Below are positions 38,395 through 50,106 of a DNA stretch of 64,000 nucleotides, one piece after another. The stretch covers positions 1,364,001 to 1,428,000 of the forward strand of contig CM066311.1 in assembly GCA_033807695.1 (NCBI GenBank), written 5' to 3'. The stretch's first letter is position 1, and every line of letters starts with the position of its first letter. The translations under genes and the position numbers were made by a program. This DNA comes from Daedaleopsis sinensis (Eukaryota; Basidiomycota; Agaricomycetes; Polyporales; Polyporaceae). The notes beneath the pieces were generated by a model, which worked only from the letters and a program-made list of their open reading frames with translations, did not search any database and had not been told where the DNA came from.

Positions 38395-38633
38395 CGCTGT
38401 ATGACCGTATGACGCGATTATTCTGCTAGCGAGTGCATGTGAACGCGCCCGAGTTCGTTCTCCCCCCAGTGCCCCTCTTCTGAGTCCAGCCACCGGCCGT
38501 CTGTCCCCATAATTCACCACATCTTGTCATATATATGCTCCTATATTACAGCTCCTGATAATATGTGATCACACCCTACGAGCTCGTATAGAAAGCTAGT
38601 CCATGCCCGATACATGCTGTCCGTATGGTAGGT

Positions 38634-38658
38634 CCCGACCATACCCGACCACATATGG
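38634..38658 (-). repeat. right subterminal inverted repeat
   Basis: Complement of 30372-30396 with two mismatches. It lies 44 bp inside the right terminal repeat. Confidence 0.7.
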
Positions 38659-38701
38659 CCAGCGCCATATCGTGCGGCCATATATGATACTACTTCGCAC
38701 A

Positions 38702-38712
38702 TTTTGCTGATG
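38702..38712 (-). repeat. right terminal inverted repeat
   Basis: TTTTGCTGATG followed by TA, the exact complement of 30346-30356. Marks the right end of the transposon. Confidence 0.7.
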
Positions 38713-38714
38713 TA

Positions 38715-39816
38715 TGTGCAATGAGTAAGAATCCCTTCCTCCTTGTACAGTTGATTGCAGCGTCAAAAGAGGCGTGCCCGTGGGTCGATATGAACATCAA
38801 GACCCAAGCACACTCTTTCAGTTCAACAACATGGATGATAAGTCATCTTACGAACAAAGGTGTACTACCGCCTCAAAGGTCACGAACGTCACGTCACCAT
38901 ATTCACGGGGATCGCCCGGCCACAGATATCATTAACAGACGCTTGTCCAACCCAGAGCACACCACGCACCGTATGAGAGTCGGCGCAAGCCCACGAAATA
39001 ACACACCCGCGCCTTCGGCGCGATACGACGTCGCCATCGTCGACCACGTCGACCGGTAGGGATTGACCGGTGCGCCCGGAGTAGACCACGGAGCACATCC
39101 GAGTCCTCCCGCCCACGGGAAATTCCGCTACATCTACCCGGCGCGGGGAATGCCTTCCGTCTAGGGGGTGCCAGGGGTCGCGGTGCCAAAAGTCACGTGA
39201 AGTGGACTTGATTTTCCTGTTTCCAAATGGCAAAACCTGTAGTGACTTTGATCGTGTCCAGCCTGAGGAACATACTTCGTCGACAAAGTCGTCTACGTCT
39301 GTGCACTGAGCACTGGTTGTACAACGTGGCCTGTGGCGGGGTCTGCGAAGGACGGGCATCTGTTTTTATCTCCAAGATTAATGACCACGTGGGCACCAAT
39401 CCATGTCGAAGGCGCAAGCTAGATGACCTCCTGCGGTCCTCCGTCGTTCTATTGGATCTCAGAACCCAAGACTATTCACCAATTGGGTGTACCAATTGGG
39501 TGTATATTGTAGTACGTATGCGTGTTCAACGAAACATTCCCCAGGAACATCTGTGCGACGCTATAAAAATCTGTAAATACAAATAGCACTGGAGTGCAAG
39601 CCCTGTGCGTAATGTCTAATCCACTGGTGGATATTAATACCGTAGAAGGAAGAGTATACATATTGGATGGAGATCCGAGGATATGGATGGTCGAGTAGGC
39701 GGTGTGTGGTACAAGCTCTGGTGATAACCATGAGTCGTGAGCTCAAGCTGAAATGGGTACCGACACACCTATCACCACGGTCGTGCAACGGGCTGCCCCT
39801 CGCGTTGCTCGGTGAT
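38715..39816. other. intergenic, contains repeat copy B
   Basis: About 1.1 kb from the transposon end to the terpene synthase stop. Apart from repeat copy B and a tandem 13-bp duplication (CCAATTGGGTGTA twice at 39479-39504) I see nothing. No open frame has a domain. Confidence 0.5.
39143..39261 (+). repeat. dispersed ~120-bp repeat, copy B
   Basis: Partner of 27873-27996 in the same orientation, starting GCGGGGAATGCCTTCCGTCT and containing the same CACGTG E-box (39194-39199). Weak similarity (TTCGTCGAC...GTCT) continues downstream toward where copy A meets the deaminase start, but no deaminase exon is readable here. Confidence 0.8.
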
Positions 39817-41186
39817 CTACTTGCGACGGGGGAGGAGAGGGACGGAAAGCTCGTGGCTGACCTTCCTGCCATCTTTGCCGAAGTACCGCTCCGTCTCGAA
39901 CGACCAGACGAGGTTTGCGATCATCCAGTCTGCGAGTCCGTCGACGTATACTTGTAGTTGGTCGTCGATGTCAGGCCCCCAGGTTGGAAGAGCTTTCCTG
40001 AGGGAGTCGAAGCGGTCCATGCAGCGGAGGCAGAGGTCGCCGACGTAGTCGACCGCCTCTTGGAGCTCTAAGTGCATCTCGTGTTGAACGACAACGATCA
40101 GGTTGTGCGTATCGCCTGCATACCAGCGCAGTTGTCATCAGGGGTGATGATGATGCCGGAACAAGCTGCGGGAACGTACCGTTGGCCTGCTCGACGTTGA
40201 AGGAGAAGATGTCCTAGACGCAGTGGCGGAAAATTAGTACATACGCCACTATATTTCCAGCGGTTTGCGCGCGGAGTTATGCCGAGAGGACTTACGTTCG
40301 ACCACTACACGGAAGGGGCTTCATCAGCATACGAATCGCCGACAAGGAAGCCTAAACTTACCGTGACCAAGTCATTGGCTGCTTCTCCGAGGCCCAGAAC
40401 AATGGGGTGCTCCATCACGGCGTCCGGAAGATCAAGCTACGCTTTACGGTGAGCCACGGCTTTGCGCGGAGGCTATAGATAGGCTCGGCACTCACGTCGT
40501 TCGCGTACTCGATCAACGCCCAGCACGGTTTGCACCCGCTCGTGTCCCGTCGCATAGCGATGTAGGACTCAAGGTCGGGGATGTTCCCTGACGCACGGTC
40601 CTTCGCCTGCTGCGTGACTGCGCGGAAGAAGAGGTCGAACGTCTCGACGAAACGTCTCTGTGCGCCGTCGGATGCAGTCGCCGTCAGCCGGCGCCAGAAG
40701 CTGTGGAAGCAAGACGAGCGTGAGCATTCCGCTCGGAGAAGGACGGAGCCACGAGACAGGTGTATAAGAAGCGGGCCACGAGGATACTCACCATTGGGTC
40801 AACCTGCCGACGGCGGACGATGGCTGGAAGCCGTACGGGTCACGCAGGGCGCCGATGACCTCGCTCTGCGTGCTGACCGTCTTGCGGTCGTCCATCTCGT
40901 CGCAGATGTTGTCGAGGTGGAAGAGGTAGTTGATGAAGTCACAGCACACCCGCAACTGCTCGTACTCCGCGAGGGGGTAGCATATCGCGGTGAGTAGGCC
41001 GCCCTTGAGGCCGTGGAACGCGTCGCGTTTCTTCTTGCTGAGTTGGCAGCCGGCGAAAAGCCACTCTTTGGACTCTTCGGACGCGAACTTGCAGTTCGGG
41101 TTGATGCGTAGGGGGTAAGGGCAAGGGTTGATGAGGTCGGGAAAGACGATCTTCGTCGGGGCGTCACGGGAGGGGACGACAGCCAT
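39817..41186 (-). CDS. sesquiterpene synthase (class I)
   Basis: Class I terpene cyclase that ionises farnesyl diphosphate with Mg2+. Exons 41186-40792, 40700-40496, 40436-40362, 40304-40296, 40213-40180 and 40115-39817 close in phase to 338 aa, the normal length for basidiomycete enzymes of this class. The aspartate-rich metal site is NYLFHLDNICDEMDD near residue 93. The NSE/DTE site is NDIFSFNVEQANGD near 227, with Asn, Ser and Glu all present. The C-terminus has the pair RY in ETERYFGKDG that closes the active site. One exon (40296-40304) is only 9 nt and encodes Trp-Ser-Asn of VTWSND, part of the metal site, so mis-splicing would kill the enzyme. The product cannot be predicted. No P450, oxidase or transporter typical of a cluster is adjacent; the next gene is an MFS protein 3 kb away. 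Confidence 0.93.
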
Positions 41187-44100
41187 TGTCTATAAAGAAG
41201 GTGTGGGAGGTGAATAGAGGGAACGGGAAGGAATGGGGGTGTCCTGAGTTGAATGTCGGGCGAGCATGGCGAGGGATACACTGGGGGCTTTTATGTCGCT
41301 CCCGGAGGCCAAGGGCAAGTCGTAGGTAGGGGAGCCTAGCCACTCGGAAAAGGTCCTGCGGGGCGCTGTGGACCTCGTAAGCGACACCGATGAGATTCCG
41401 CACAAGTGTTTCAGATACGTAGGAGATGTTCACAGAAGGGTCCTCGGCTAGCGGGCGAAGTCCAACGAACAGCAGCACACTGCTACCGGATGACAATTGG
41501 CTGCCTACAAATCTGCTGTGCGGCGGTGGTAACGGGGATGAGAAGCGCGACTCACCACGGTCATTGATGTCAATGCACACTTGGCACCGTCGCAGCTGTG
41601 CGGGTAAATCCTGGAGGCAGGAGAGCAACGGGCGGCCGCATCCGATCTCACAGACCTGGGACCCGTGCGAGCTACCCAAGCGGATGGAGACTCGGCTAGC
41701 TTTTCCTGTGCCACACGAGGCCACACGCTGTCCAGTCCCTAAACTGGATGGTCCTCGTAGCAACTGTGACTCGGGTATATCCAGGGCCAACGCTCGACAT
41801 TCGCCGCGAAGGGTGCCATCAACCCGAAGGGCGGCTTATGATCAAGTAAGTATACGAGTGCATGCGTCATCACGCGTAGCAGTGCGCGTGGAGGCTCATG
41901 GCGGTCAAACCAAGGAGACTTCTGTCCAGCTTCTATCTTTTTCGCGGAGACCGAGACCGAGAGTGTCTGGCAAAGTCTCCGTGTCCGACCGGTGGGAGGC
42001 TGAGGCTGTGGGTGGGAGGCTCGGGAAGAGTATTCCTCCCGACTCGTGGGACGGGCCGAGGGTGAAAAGTTGTGAAAAAGAAGTTAGACGCACCCACGCA
42101 GAGATTCGGGAATCTTACACGGATCTCGGCTGGATCTGTGAGAGGTTCGCTAAAAGTCAAAATCGTGAAGGGTCGCTCCCAAATGTGATATGAGTGTGAG
42201 AGGCACGGTGGTGGTGTCCTGGCCATCGGTTATCAACGGGTTGGACTTTTCGGTATCTTGCGAGACCTTGACTCACAGGGTGGCAGCCAGCATAATGGCT
42301 GATAATCGTCGAAACATTGGGAGCTTTGCAGCATTCACGAGAAGAAAGTGGTCGTGAGAGTACGTAGGTGACGCGCTGGTCCGAACGGGGCGGCTTTCCC
42401 CATGTGGGCGTAAGCGACAATGAGCTTGCATCATACTCAATTGATGGAGAGCGCGATCCTTCTGGAATCTGATTCAAGTACTTATTGCGGTGGATCATCT
42501 CGGTCAACGCCGACGTGAAGGGCAACGGGGTCTAACGGGGTTCCTGATTTCTGGGATGCCGTCTGTACTCTTCTTCGAGTTCTGTACTACACGAAAATCA
42601 GGCGAAAGACAGAACTATAAAACAGCTCAGTACATCGGTGTTGAGTACTTACAGATTGGCATGACCGCTCATGCGTGTCGAGACCAAAGCATCAGGTCGC
42701 CACCTTGCGGGTGCAATCATCGTGTCTACTCACTGCATGCCCATGAGGACACGGTAGTACCAGGAAAACAATAGAATCACCCACGGACTCGGAGCCGGCC
42801 GCTTTGGAAATTGTCCGCCTAGACCATGGGCTTGGGCGAAATCTCGCGACCTCAATACTTGCACGGATCTGCTGTGACTCCGAGTGTGAGATAGATCATA
42901 CTTAGAGAGAATGTTGAGATCTCGTCTTGGTCCGTCTCTTTGAATTTCTCACGCGTACAACCCAGTAAGTACTGTACAACCAGGTACGCAGCGTTCGCGA
43001 CAGTTTGCGACCCTTCCATCAACCCTCCCAATGTTCGTACTAAATCGCTGATGAGATGCTTGGCAATTACTGCAGCGATGTGAGCCCGGCATCCCAGGGG
43101 CGGTATCATGCATGTGCGACATTGACGATTGGTATTGCCCCGAGCGTTACCCTAGATAAGTCCCTTGCGGGACTAACCCGCGCGGAAATGACCGACGAAG
43201 TAACGCAGAGGGTACACAGTAGCACACCAGGTACCCACGACAGGTACTCACACTCATTGTTGCTGTTAGCTGATATTCGAAGGCGGGGCAGATCGCAGCC
43301 TGAGCCACCCTGATCTAGAGATGGTCGTGCGAGAAGGCCACCAAAAGCCGTTAACGGTAACGGTTCCAGAGCTTTCGGATCAAGGAGTTCGCAAGTAATT
43401 GAAGTGTGCGGTGCGAGGTAAAACCGTCAAGCGTCAGCCAGCTAACCCACTAGTGCTCTGTCGAGGAGGTCGATCAGCACACCAGGATGCGAATCCGGAC
43501 GAAGTAATGAGTCACTTACATACCACAAGGGTCATACTTGTGACTCTGAGAATTGTCAACCCTTTTCAGTATGTAGGTCCCCGTCGTTTGCCTAGGGGAG
43601 ACTAGTAGGCAGCGGTCTGAACGATGGTACTAGAGCTGCTGAGTACGCCATATGAATGGGAGCCGTGCAGCCGTGCACTAAAAAAACCGAATGCAGTGTA
43701 GTACTAGTTAGTTTGGTGACTTGGAGCCTGGTGTCACTCACCAAGTAAGTATAACACGACGATCCCACGTGCACTGCAGGCTAGTGGTACCTTTTCACGG
43801 GCAGTTTTTGGGTAACTGACTGATCAGCAGCGATACACATTGGATGATACCGTCTCAAACGATGTGCAGCTCCGCGACATGCCATGTAGGCTAGCCTTCC
43901 TTAGGCAAACTATGGCTTTGAGGTCCTACTGAACGGGGAGATGGAGGGAGATGGACGTCCTTCAACTTGAATTCACGGTTCACCGTAAGTGCACATCACG
44001 TGGTGGGAGTAGTAGCAGACGCCCGTTGTGCGTCACCGCCCCGGGCCGTCACGGTTGTGCAGTCGATAGCCACAACCTGTATGTTCGCCAGCTGCAGTGA

Positions 44101-44235
44101 CCACCATCTCTTCTAACTCTCCCGGGTGCTCTACCGCGACTTCAATTTCCTCAAGACCTCTAAGACCTCAGCATACTGAAAAGAGAGAAGTCCGAAGTCA
44201 CTCAACTTCTGATTATCGGCACTGGACAGGCCAGG
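41187..44235. other. gene-poor divergent region, no gene seen
   Basis: About 3 kb between the terpene synthase start and the next gene. A TATA-like ATAAAAG on the minus strand near 41288-41296 may serve the terpene synthase. A run of open frame at 41426-42193 has no domain. I see no repeats, tRNA or transposon ends. Unusually long for this window, so decayed genes cannot be excluded. Confidence 0.5.
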
Positions 44236-47200
44236 ATGCCCCCCAGGCGCGTATTTGGACCCGGTGATTCTGCTCTCGACATCGACGCGGATGTTCCGGA
44301 GGTACAAGGTGGCGCATATTTGAGTACACGTCGGCCAAGTGGGCGAGTGTCGTTCTCGGGCCTGGTACGCAAACCCAGCATCTTGAGCCGATGGAGTCGG
44401 ACGGGGGACGAGGAGAGTGGCACTACACCGACGCCTGACCGACCCGCAATCCCAAGTGCGCTTCAGTCATCGGGCGAAGCGTATACCACACCCCTTCCGA
44501 CCCTTTCTATGATTGTGCTGTCAATCGTACGCAATCTCAAAGCTCTCCACACAGAGCCCTCGCGTGACTGAGGATGTTTTCAGACCATGCTCGGAGAGTT
44601 TCTCTCAGCGAACGTGTCTGCGCCGTTCTTGCTGTTCATGGTTGAAGGTATGTTGTGACTGTATGCGCTCAAAATACGATTGTTGAAGTACCGCGGTCTT
44701 CGCCCTAGGGTTCGACCAATTTCACGACGAATCTGAAGTTGGATATTGGACCGGTTTGCTCGGTAAGTGTATCCTCGTCTTGGTCTGGACATGCATTACA
44801 TCCCCGGTGCCGCTCCTTAGCAATGACTCTGGATGCATTGCAATGTTGCTCTCGCTCCTCCCGGGTATCGCGAGAGGTCGCAAGGTACCCGTGCGCGCCC
44901 TCACTGGCTAGATATGAGACTTCTGTGTAGCTTGTCCGATGGGCAATCAATACATTAGTTGCGCTCTAATCCAGGAGACGAGCACGTATAGGAGCATGTG
45001 CTAAATATGAATGGATGTTCGGGCTTACTGACAAACGTGGACAGTATCGACCTTCTTCCTGACCCAATTCCTCACATCTCTACTTTGGGTGCGTCTGATT
45101 AGCCAAAACGTTCCATATATGCGGCTGATTCGCTCTCTGTCTAGGCCACGGTTGCGGCCAAGCATGGTCCGCGACTTGTGCTGACTATCTCTTTGCTTGG
45201 AAGTGCCGTCACATGTTGCCTATTCGGAACGTCAACGACGATAGAGCAAGCCATAGCCATTCGTCTCATGCAGGGTATCTTTGCTGGTGCCATCGGAGTC
45301 GCGAGGGGATGTGTAGCATCCATCACAGACCAGAGTAACGAGGGTCGGGCGTACGCAATTCTAGGGTGAGCTTCGCAGTCTGTGTTGTGCATCACTTGCT
45401 TGACAGATGGTTACAGCTTCTGCTGGGGTTTCGGCGGTGTGTCAGGCGCCATTGTTGGTGGGACATGTAAGTTGATTGTTTCATCCAAACGCGTACATTA
45501 TTCAACGTTCGTTGGTAGTTGAATCTCCTGCGAAGAAGTGGCCAGGCGTCTTTGAAAAGGTTCCGTTGTTCGTCAAGTACCCATACCTCCTGCCATGCTG
45601 TGTCGCAGCATCGGTTACTTTCGCCGGTGAGCCCTTAGATCTTCTATGTGTGTTATGTACTGACCTCTTTTTCAGGGTCGATATTGTCCATGTTTCTCGG
45701 CCCCGACTGTGGACCAAGGGAGGGTGCGATTCGGCTACCTCCGGAGAAGTTGACGACCATCCCCGAGGAGGAATCTGACTCGCGCCCCACCACTCCTCAT
45801 TTCGAGGAACCTGAAGAGCGAAATTTCTATGGATCTCTGCGGTCCAAGGTATCGGGCTATTTCACCAAGGCATCGCCAGAGCAGGCTCCGGCTACTCCAG
45901 GATCCTCACAGGCGGCTGAAGCCCCGGTTCCACTGGTCCCAACGCCGTCGCGTGAGCGGCCGCGTGCCTTCTCGCGAGTGAGCCAAACCAATGGCTCAGC
46001 GTATGGGTATAGTGGATCGTACCGTAACCGTCTGGCGAGTACGGCCACCGTGGGGAGCCGCCGAGCGAGTATGGGGCTGTCCATCCGGCGGCGACGCGAG
46101 AGCAACTACGAGGGCGCGCCTTCGAGTGTGGCAACGGGAGCCGATCTAAACTTTGCACAGCGACTTCTCATGGCAAACGAGAACGCCGTTACGAACATCG
46201 CGGACCTGTGGGTTGCGGCGGCGATCAACGCGGATAACGAGAACCCCTTCGAAGACAGTGAGGACGGGTCTGACCAGGGGGAGTATGACGACGAAGATTA
46301 CGAGCAAGCGATTGAAGACGGCGAAGAAGATGTCTTTGGCTCTGCGTCGACACCGCGAAACAATCGTTTCTCCAGACGCATGTCGTCCACGGCGGGGCTT
46401 GCACTCCCACACCATCCATCCACCACAAACAATCTCCGCGCATCCCCATTCAGCGAGTCACCCCGCCAGCCATCGTCTGCGCGCCGCGTTTCCAACTTCC
46501 GCCGCGGGTCCTCATCGCTGGTTCCTGGCGGACTTGAGACGGATGAGCTGCCGCTGCGGCGCCCGTCGACGACTGTACCTCCGATCTTCTCGCATGTTGG
46601 CGTCCGCACCCCTCCCGCGGTGCTTGAGGCCCAGCAGCTGCTCGCGCTCGCAGATGCAGAGGATGAGGCAGACGCTCTGTCGCCGATCGCGGAGGGCAGA
46701 CGTGCGTCGCGAGAGGCGAGCCCCGCACTCGAAGCTCTCTCGGAGAAGGAGCCGTCGTTATGGAGCTTGCTGCCCATGGCGATCATCCTGCAATACGGAT
46801 GGCTCGCGCTGCATTCGACGACGCATGACCAAGTGTTCTACCTGTACCTCGTATCGTGAGTCGTCTACCCCCCTTTTCGCCGATCGCACGGGTCGCTGAA
46901 TAGGGCTGAGCAGGAAGTACCCGTCTGGAGGACTGAACCTGAACGCCGGGCACTTCTCTCAGCTCAGTAAGTTACCTAAATATGTCTAATTGGCGTACCC
47001 CAAAGGCGCTGATGCATTGCTACAGTCGCGTTGATGTGTTTAGCTCAAATCGCATACCAGTTCGTGCTGTATCCGTAAGTCTTGTCTGTATGCTGTTCCC
47101 ACGACGTTGCTAACTGCGTGTATGTCATATGTCATAGCAACATCGGGTACGCGAACATTTTGCAACACTCACTCTCCTCAAGATAAGCTGACTGTTCACG

Positions 47201-47889
47201 GCAGGCCTCCACGTGGACGATTCTCGCATCTCTCCATGTTCCGACTCGGCTCGATGCTATTCATCCCCTCCTATCTCACAGTCATCCTCTACCGCGTGTT
47301 TGCAAGCCCAAGCGATGATGGCAACCTCGTTCTTATGGCTGGTGCGTTTGCGATGCCTTGTGCCTCGGACCTGGAAATGATCTAATGATATTTCGCCGCG
47401 TTCCCTAGCACTCGCATTGAGCACGTGCGTTTGATCTCTCGTGTGCGAGCATCGTACAACTGATTTGACACACCCAATCCTTGCACTCGCAGTGCCGTCC
47501 GATACGCCGGCAGCACCTTCAGCTACACCGCCATCTCCGTGTTGCTCAACTACAGTATGTCCTTGCATCCGCCCACTTCGGCCGCGCTGACGACCGTGCC
47601 CGTGTGTGTGCACCTTGTGCAGTGTCCCCGCCGCACCTCGTCGGGTTCGCGAACGGCATCGCACAAAGCATCGTCAGCCTTGCCCGTTTCGTCGGCCCGA
47701 TTCTCGGCGGCACGGTACGTCGCCTCCCCGTTGCACACACCGCTTGCTTACACCGCGTACTGACGGTGCTACCGCCTGCAGCTCTGGTCGCGAAGTGTGC
47801 AGGACGACCCGGCCGGGTACCCCCTCGGCTTCATCGTCTGCTCGTTCGCGTGTGGCCTCGCGATCCTCCACAGCTTCTTCATCCGCTGA
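44236..47889 (+). CDS. MFS membrane protein, YCR023C/ZIF-like, large cytosolic loop
   Basis: Sixteen exons close in phase to 845 aa. The N-terminus (MPPRRVFGPGDSALDIDADV) is hydrophilic; helices 1-6 lie in exons 2-8 (MLGEFLSANVSAPFLLFMVE, YWTGLLVSTFFLTQFLTSLL, AIAIRLMQGIFAGAIGVARG). A single 1,180-nt exon carries a ~340-residue hydrophilic central loop, Ser/Arg/Glu-rich and likely phosphorylated. Helices 7-12 follow (SLLPMAIILQYGWLAL, FANGIAQSIVSLARFVGPIL, LGFIVCSFACGLAILHSFF). The RLMQGxFAG and NGIAQS motifs match the yeast YCR023C / plant zinc-induced-facilitator group of the MFS. Substrate unknown. Intron 3 is 282 nt; one exon (47138-47146) is 9 nt and another (47409-47424) 16 nt. No break seen. 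Confidence 0.85.
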
Positions 47890-48538
47890 GCGCCGCTGAA
47901 TCTTGCCAAGATCTGCATCTCCGGCGCGCGACTGTGCTGCATCTCTAGAAAGCCTGCAACCTGTACGATATGTGTAACTCCCTCTCTCTCCCTTGACGTC
48001 GAACTACCCTTGTTTGCAGCTTTATCGCCTCCCTTATATCGGATCTCGCAGCTTTTGCTGTCTCCTCCTCATTGTCTTCACGCGCGCGGTACTTCTACCC
48101 CTATATCGATCCCTGGACTAGAATTCGTAGAATACCTGAATGTTTCGATTAATCTTCAGTTTTGGAGATCTGGTGAGCCTGATACAAGCAGTGGTTCATG
48201 CATATCCTCTTGCGAGAGTCTAGCAGCCTCCTTTTGCCATCACAGTCGCCATACGCGTCAGTACGGGGCTGTCATACAAACGTAGCACGTACATACGGAT
48301 CTGGCAATCATCTTACCCATCTCCTCCAGTGGTACTACTCGCCAGCATGCACTGATATGATGTTTCGGACTTTGTCTGCCATGCTGGCAACGGTATTTTC
48401 ATGCATATTCCGACTCGTCATGACGTTCTCAGACTGACAACTCGCTCACTCGAGGACGGTTGACCATTCGAACAGCGTGAGCTACTGTAGGTGTGACTGA
48501 TGTCCCGCAGCAAACCATGAGAGTTTAACGTTCAACGT
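47890..48538. other. convergent 3' region, no gene seen
   Basis: About 650 bp between two convergent genes. It holds both 3' UTRs; no feature recognised. Confidence 0.5.
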
Positions 48539-50106
48539 TCAGGACTCCAACCATGGCAGTGGCTCGCACGGATCGCACGGATCCCGCTCCCCCTCAAGTA
48601 GTACCCGATACCGCCTTCCTATCCTTCCCTCCCCCGTGGGCTGCTGCAAGTCCTTAGTCAGTTGCGGGATGAATTGTGCTATAAACCCATCCACGCGCTG
48701 CCTCGTTTCCTCGTTTGGACCTACGGCCTCGTCAGTGTCGTTTAGGACGAACTGCACGACCGCAAGCGGAGGTAATCCAACCAGTGCCTCGCCGAAATTC
48801 TTCCAGACAGCGGTTTCGCGTGCCCCTTTGCGAAAGACATAGTACGCGATGACCGCATCGTGTATTTGGAAGGAGACAGTGGAGAGCGAGGGTAATCGGT
48901 CGAGAGACGTTGAGGAGGCGAGAAGGGAGCTGTAAACGCGGATAGCGTTGCGCATGTGCTGGGGGCGTTGGTTCTTGGCGATGCCCTCAATGCTCAGCTG
49001 GCAATCAAGATCGAGTTCCAGAGTGGTAAGGCTTGGCAGGTTCGGGAGGACTAAATCCCACTGAGGAAGTGGGGATGATTCTAAACAACGGACCAGCGCG
49101 TCAGCATATGTGGGCGACCAGCCGTCAAGAGTAACAAACAGTGAGTGTGGGTAGGAGGTGTAGAATGCTCACCAGGTTGGGTGCAGACTTCGTCGAACAG
49201 ATAAATCGTGAGCTTGACAAGATGTTGCGAAGTGAGGGCCGGCAAGCTATCACGGAAGAAGTCTGAGAGGTGGTAGTGCGCTTTAACATCGAGGATTCTC
49301 AGGGGCGTCCCCTCGGCGGCCTGGTTCTTGAATATCGCTTCGAGGGCTTCCATCCAGTCCCCAGAGGGGTTAATGAGTCGCAGCCAATTGACTGGAGGGA
49401 GACGTCCGGGAATTGAATGAGACAGAACGTAGTCCATGATCAGGAACAATTCCCATGTCCCGCCCACGATGGATAGCTGCTCGATGGCGGTGAAGAAAGA
49501 CATGACCTTGAGAAGGACAACAAGGTGGTAGTGTGGAGCGGAGCAGTCTATGAATCGGAGCTGGTGGAGCTCTGGTAGCAAGTAATTCACGTCGGAGCCA
49601 TCGGACGGCAGGCTGTCGAGAAAAGTCGGAAGAGGACCATCGCGGAGGAGGACATGATATAATTCCAGCGCCTTGAGTCGGGGCAGCACCTGCACGTAGT
49701 CAAGCACTGTACTGATACACAGCGGCACATGGGACTCATTCATGCTCTCGGCGTCGTCGTCGCCGGCATGATACACCTCTTGTGGGGAATCGAGACTGTC
49801 AGAATCGAAGGGCTCTCCGTGGAAGTTCAATTCTTCAATGTATCCGGGTATCTTTGACCCTGGTCCGAGCTTCGGAAGCTCTTGTAGAAAATGCAGGAAG
49901 TCGGTGAACTGCTGGGAAGTGTTCTTCCTGACAGTAAGGAAGATGGTGCGGAACAAGTGGGCACGGCTGGTGGACAGCCAGGTCTTGGTCACAAGTGAGC
50001 ATGCAGACAGCGTGTTTGAATCGTCTTTAAGCTCCTCAATCACCATCAGCTGCAACTCGGGCGGGATTCGGGGACCGTCGGATGGGAAGAACTGAGAGTT
50101 GGCCAT
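48539..50106 (-). CDS. F-box protein
   Basis: Putative substrate receptor of an SCF ubiquitin ligase. Two exons, 50106-49173 and 49080-48539, give 491 aa. The F-box is at residues ~13-55: PRIPPELQLMVIEELKDDSN, then LSACSLVTKTWLSTSRAHLF, the standard agaricomycete form. The rest is a leucine-patterned fold (LPRLKALELYHVLL, LPELHQLRFIDC, LVKLTIYLFD, LPSLTTLELDLDCQ) typical of the many LRR-like F-box genes of mushrooms. Such genes are numerous and fast-evolving, so neither target nor pathway can be named. The 92-nt intron (gtgagc...tttag) joins CTQPG to ESSPLPQW in phase 1. Confidence 0.83.

Larger units (their letters stand above)
30344..38714 (+). mobile_element. Plavaka-type DNA transposon, apparently complete
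   Basis: Inverted ends TACATCAGCAAAA at 30344-30356 and its complement at 38702-38714 bound two genes in divergent orientation: a transposase (33751-38394, plus) and a DUF6698-like gene (31139-33253, minus). If TA is the duplicated target, the element proper is 30346-38712, 8,367 bp. A second, subterminal inverted repeat of 25 bp, 23 positions matching, lies at 30372-30396 and 38634-38658 (CCATATGTG...GGTATGGTCGGG). Both genes read through without visible breaks, so the copy may be autonomous and young. Plavaka belongs to the CACTA/EnSpm group and is abundant in Agaricomycetes. The exact end and target-site length are my inference from one copy. Confidence 0.78.

Noticed and set aside
39817..47889. 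Terpene biosynthetic gene cluster.
   Set aside because: Only the cyclase is present; no P450, dehydrogenase, acetyltransferase or regulator lies within reach.
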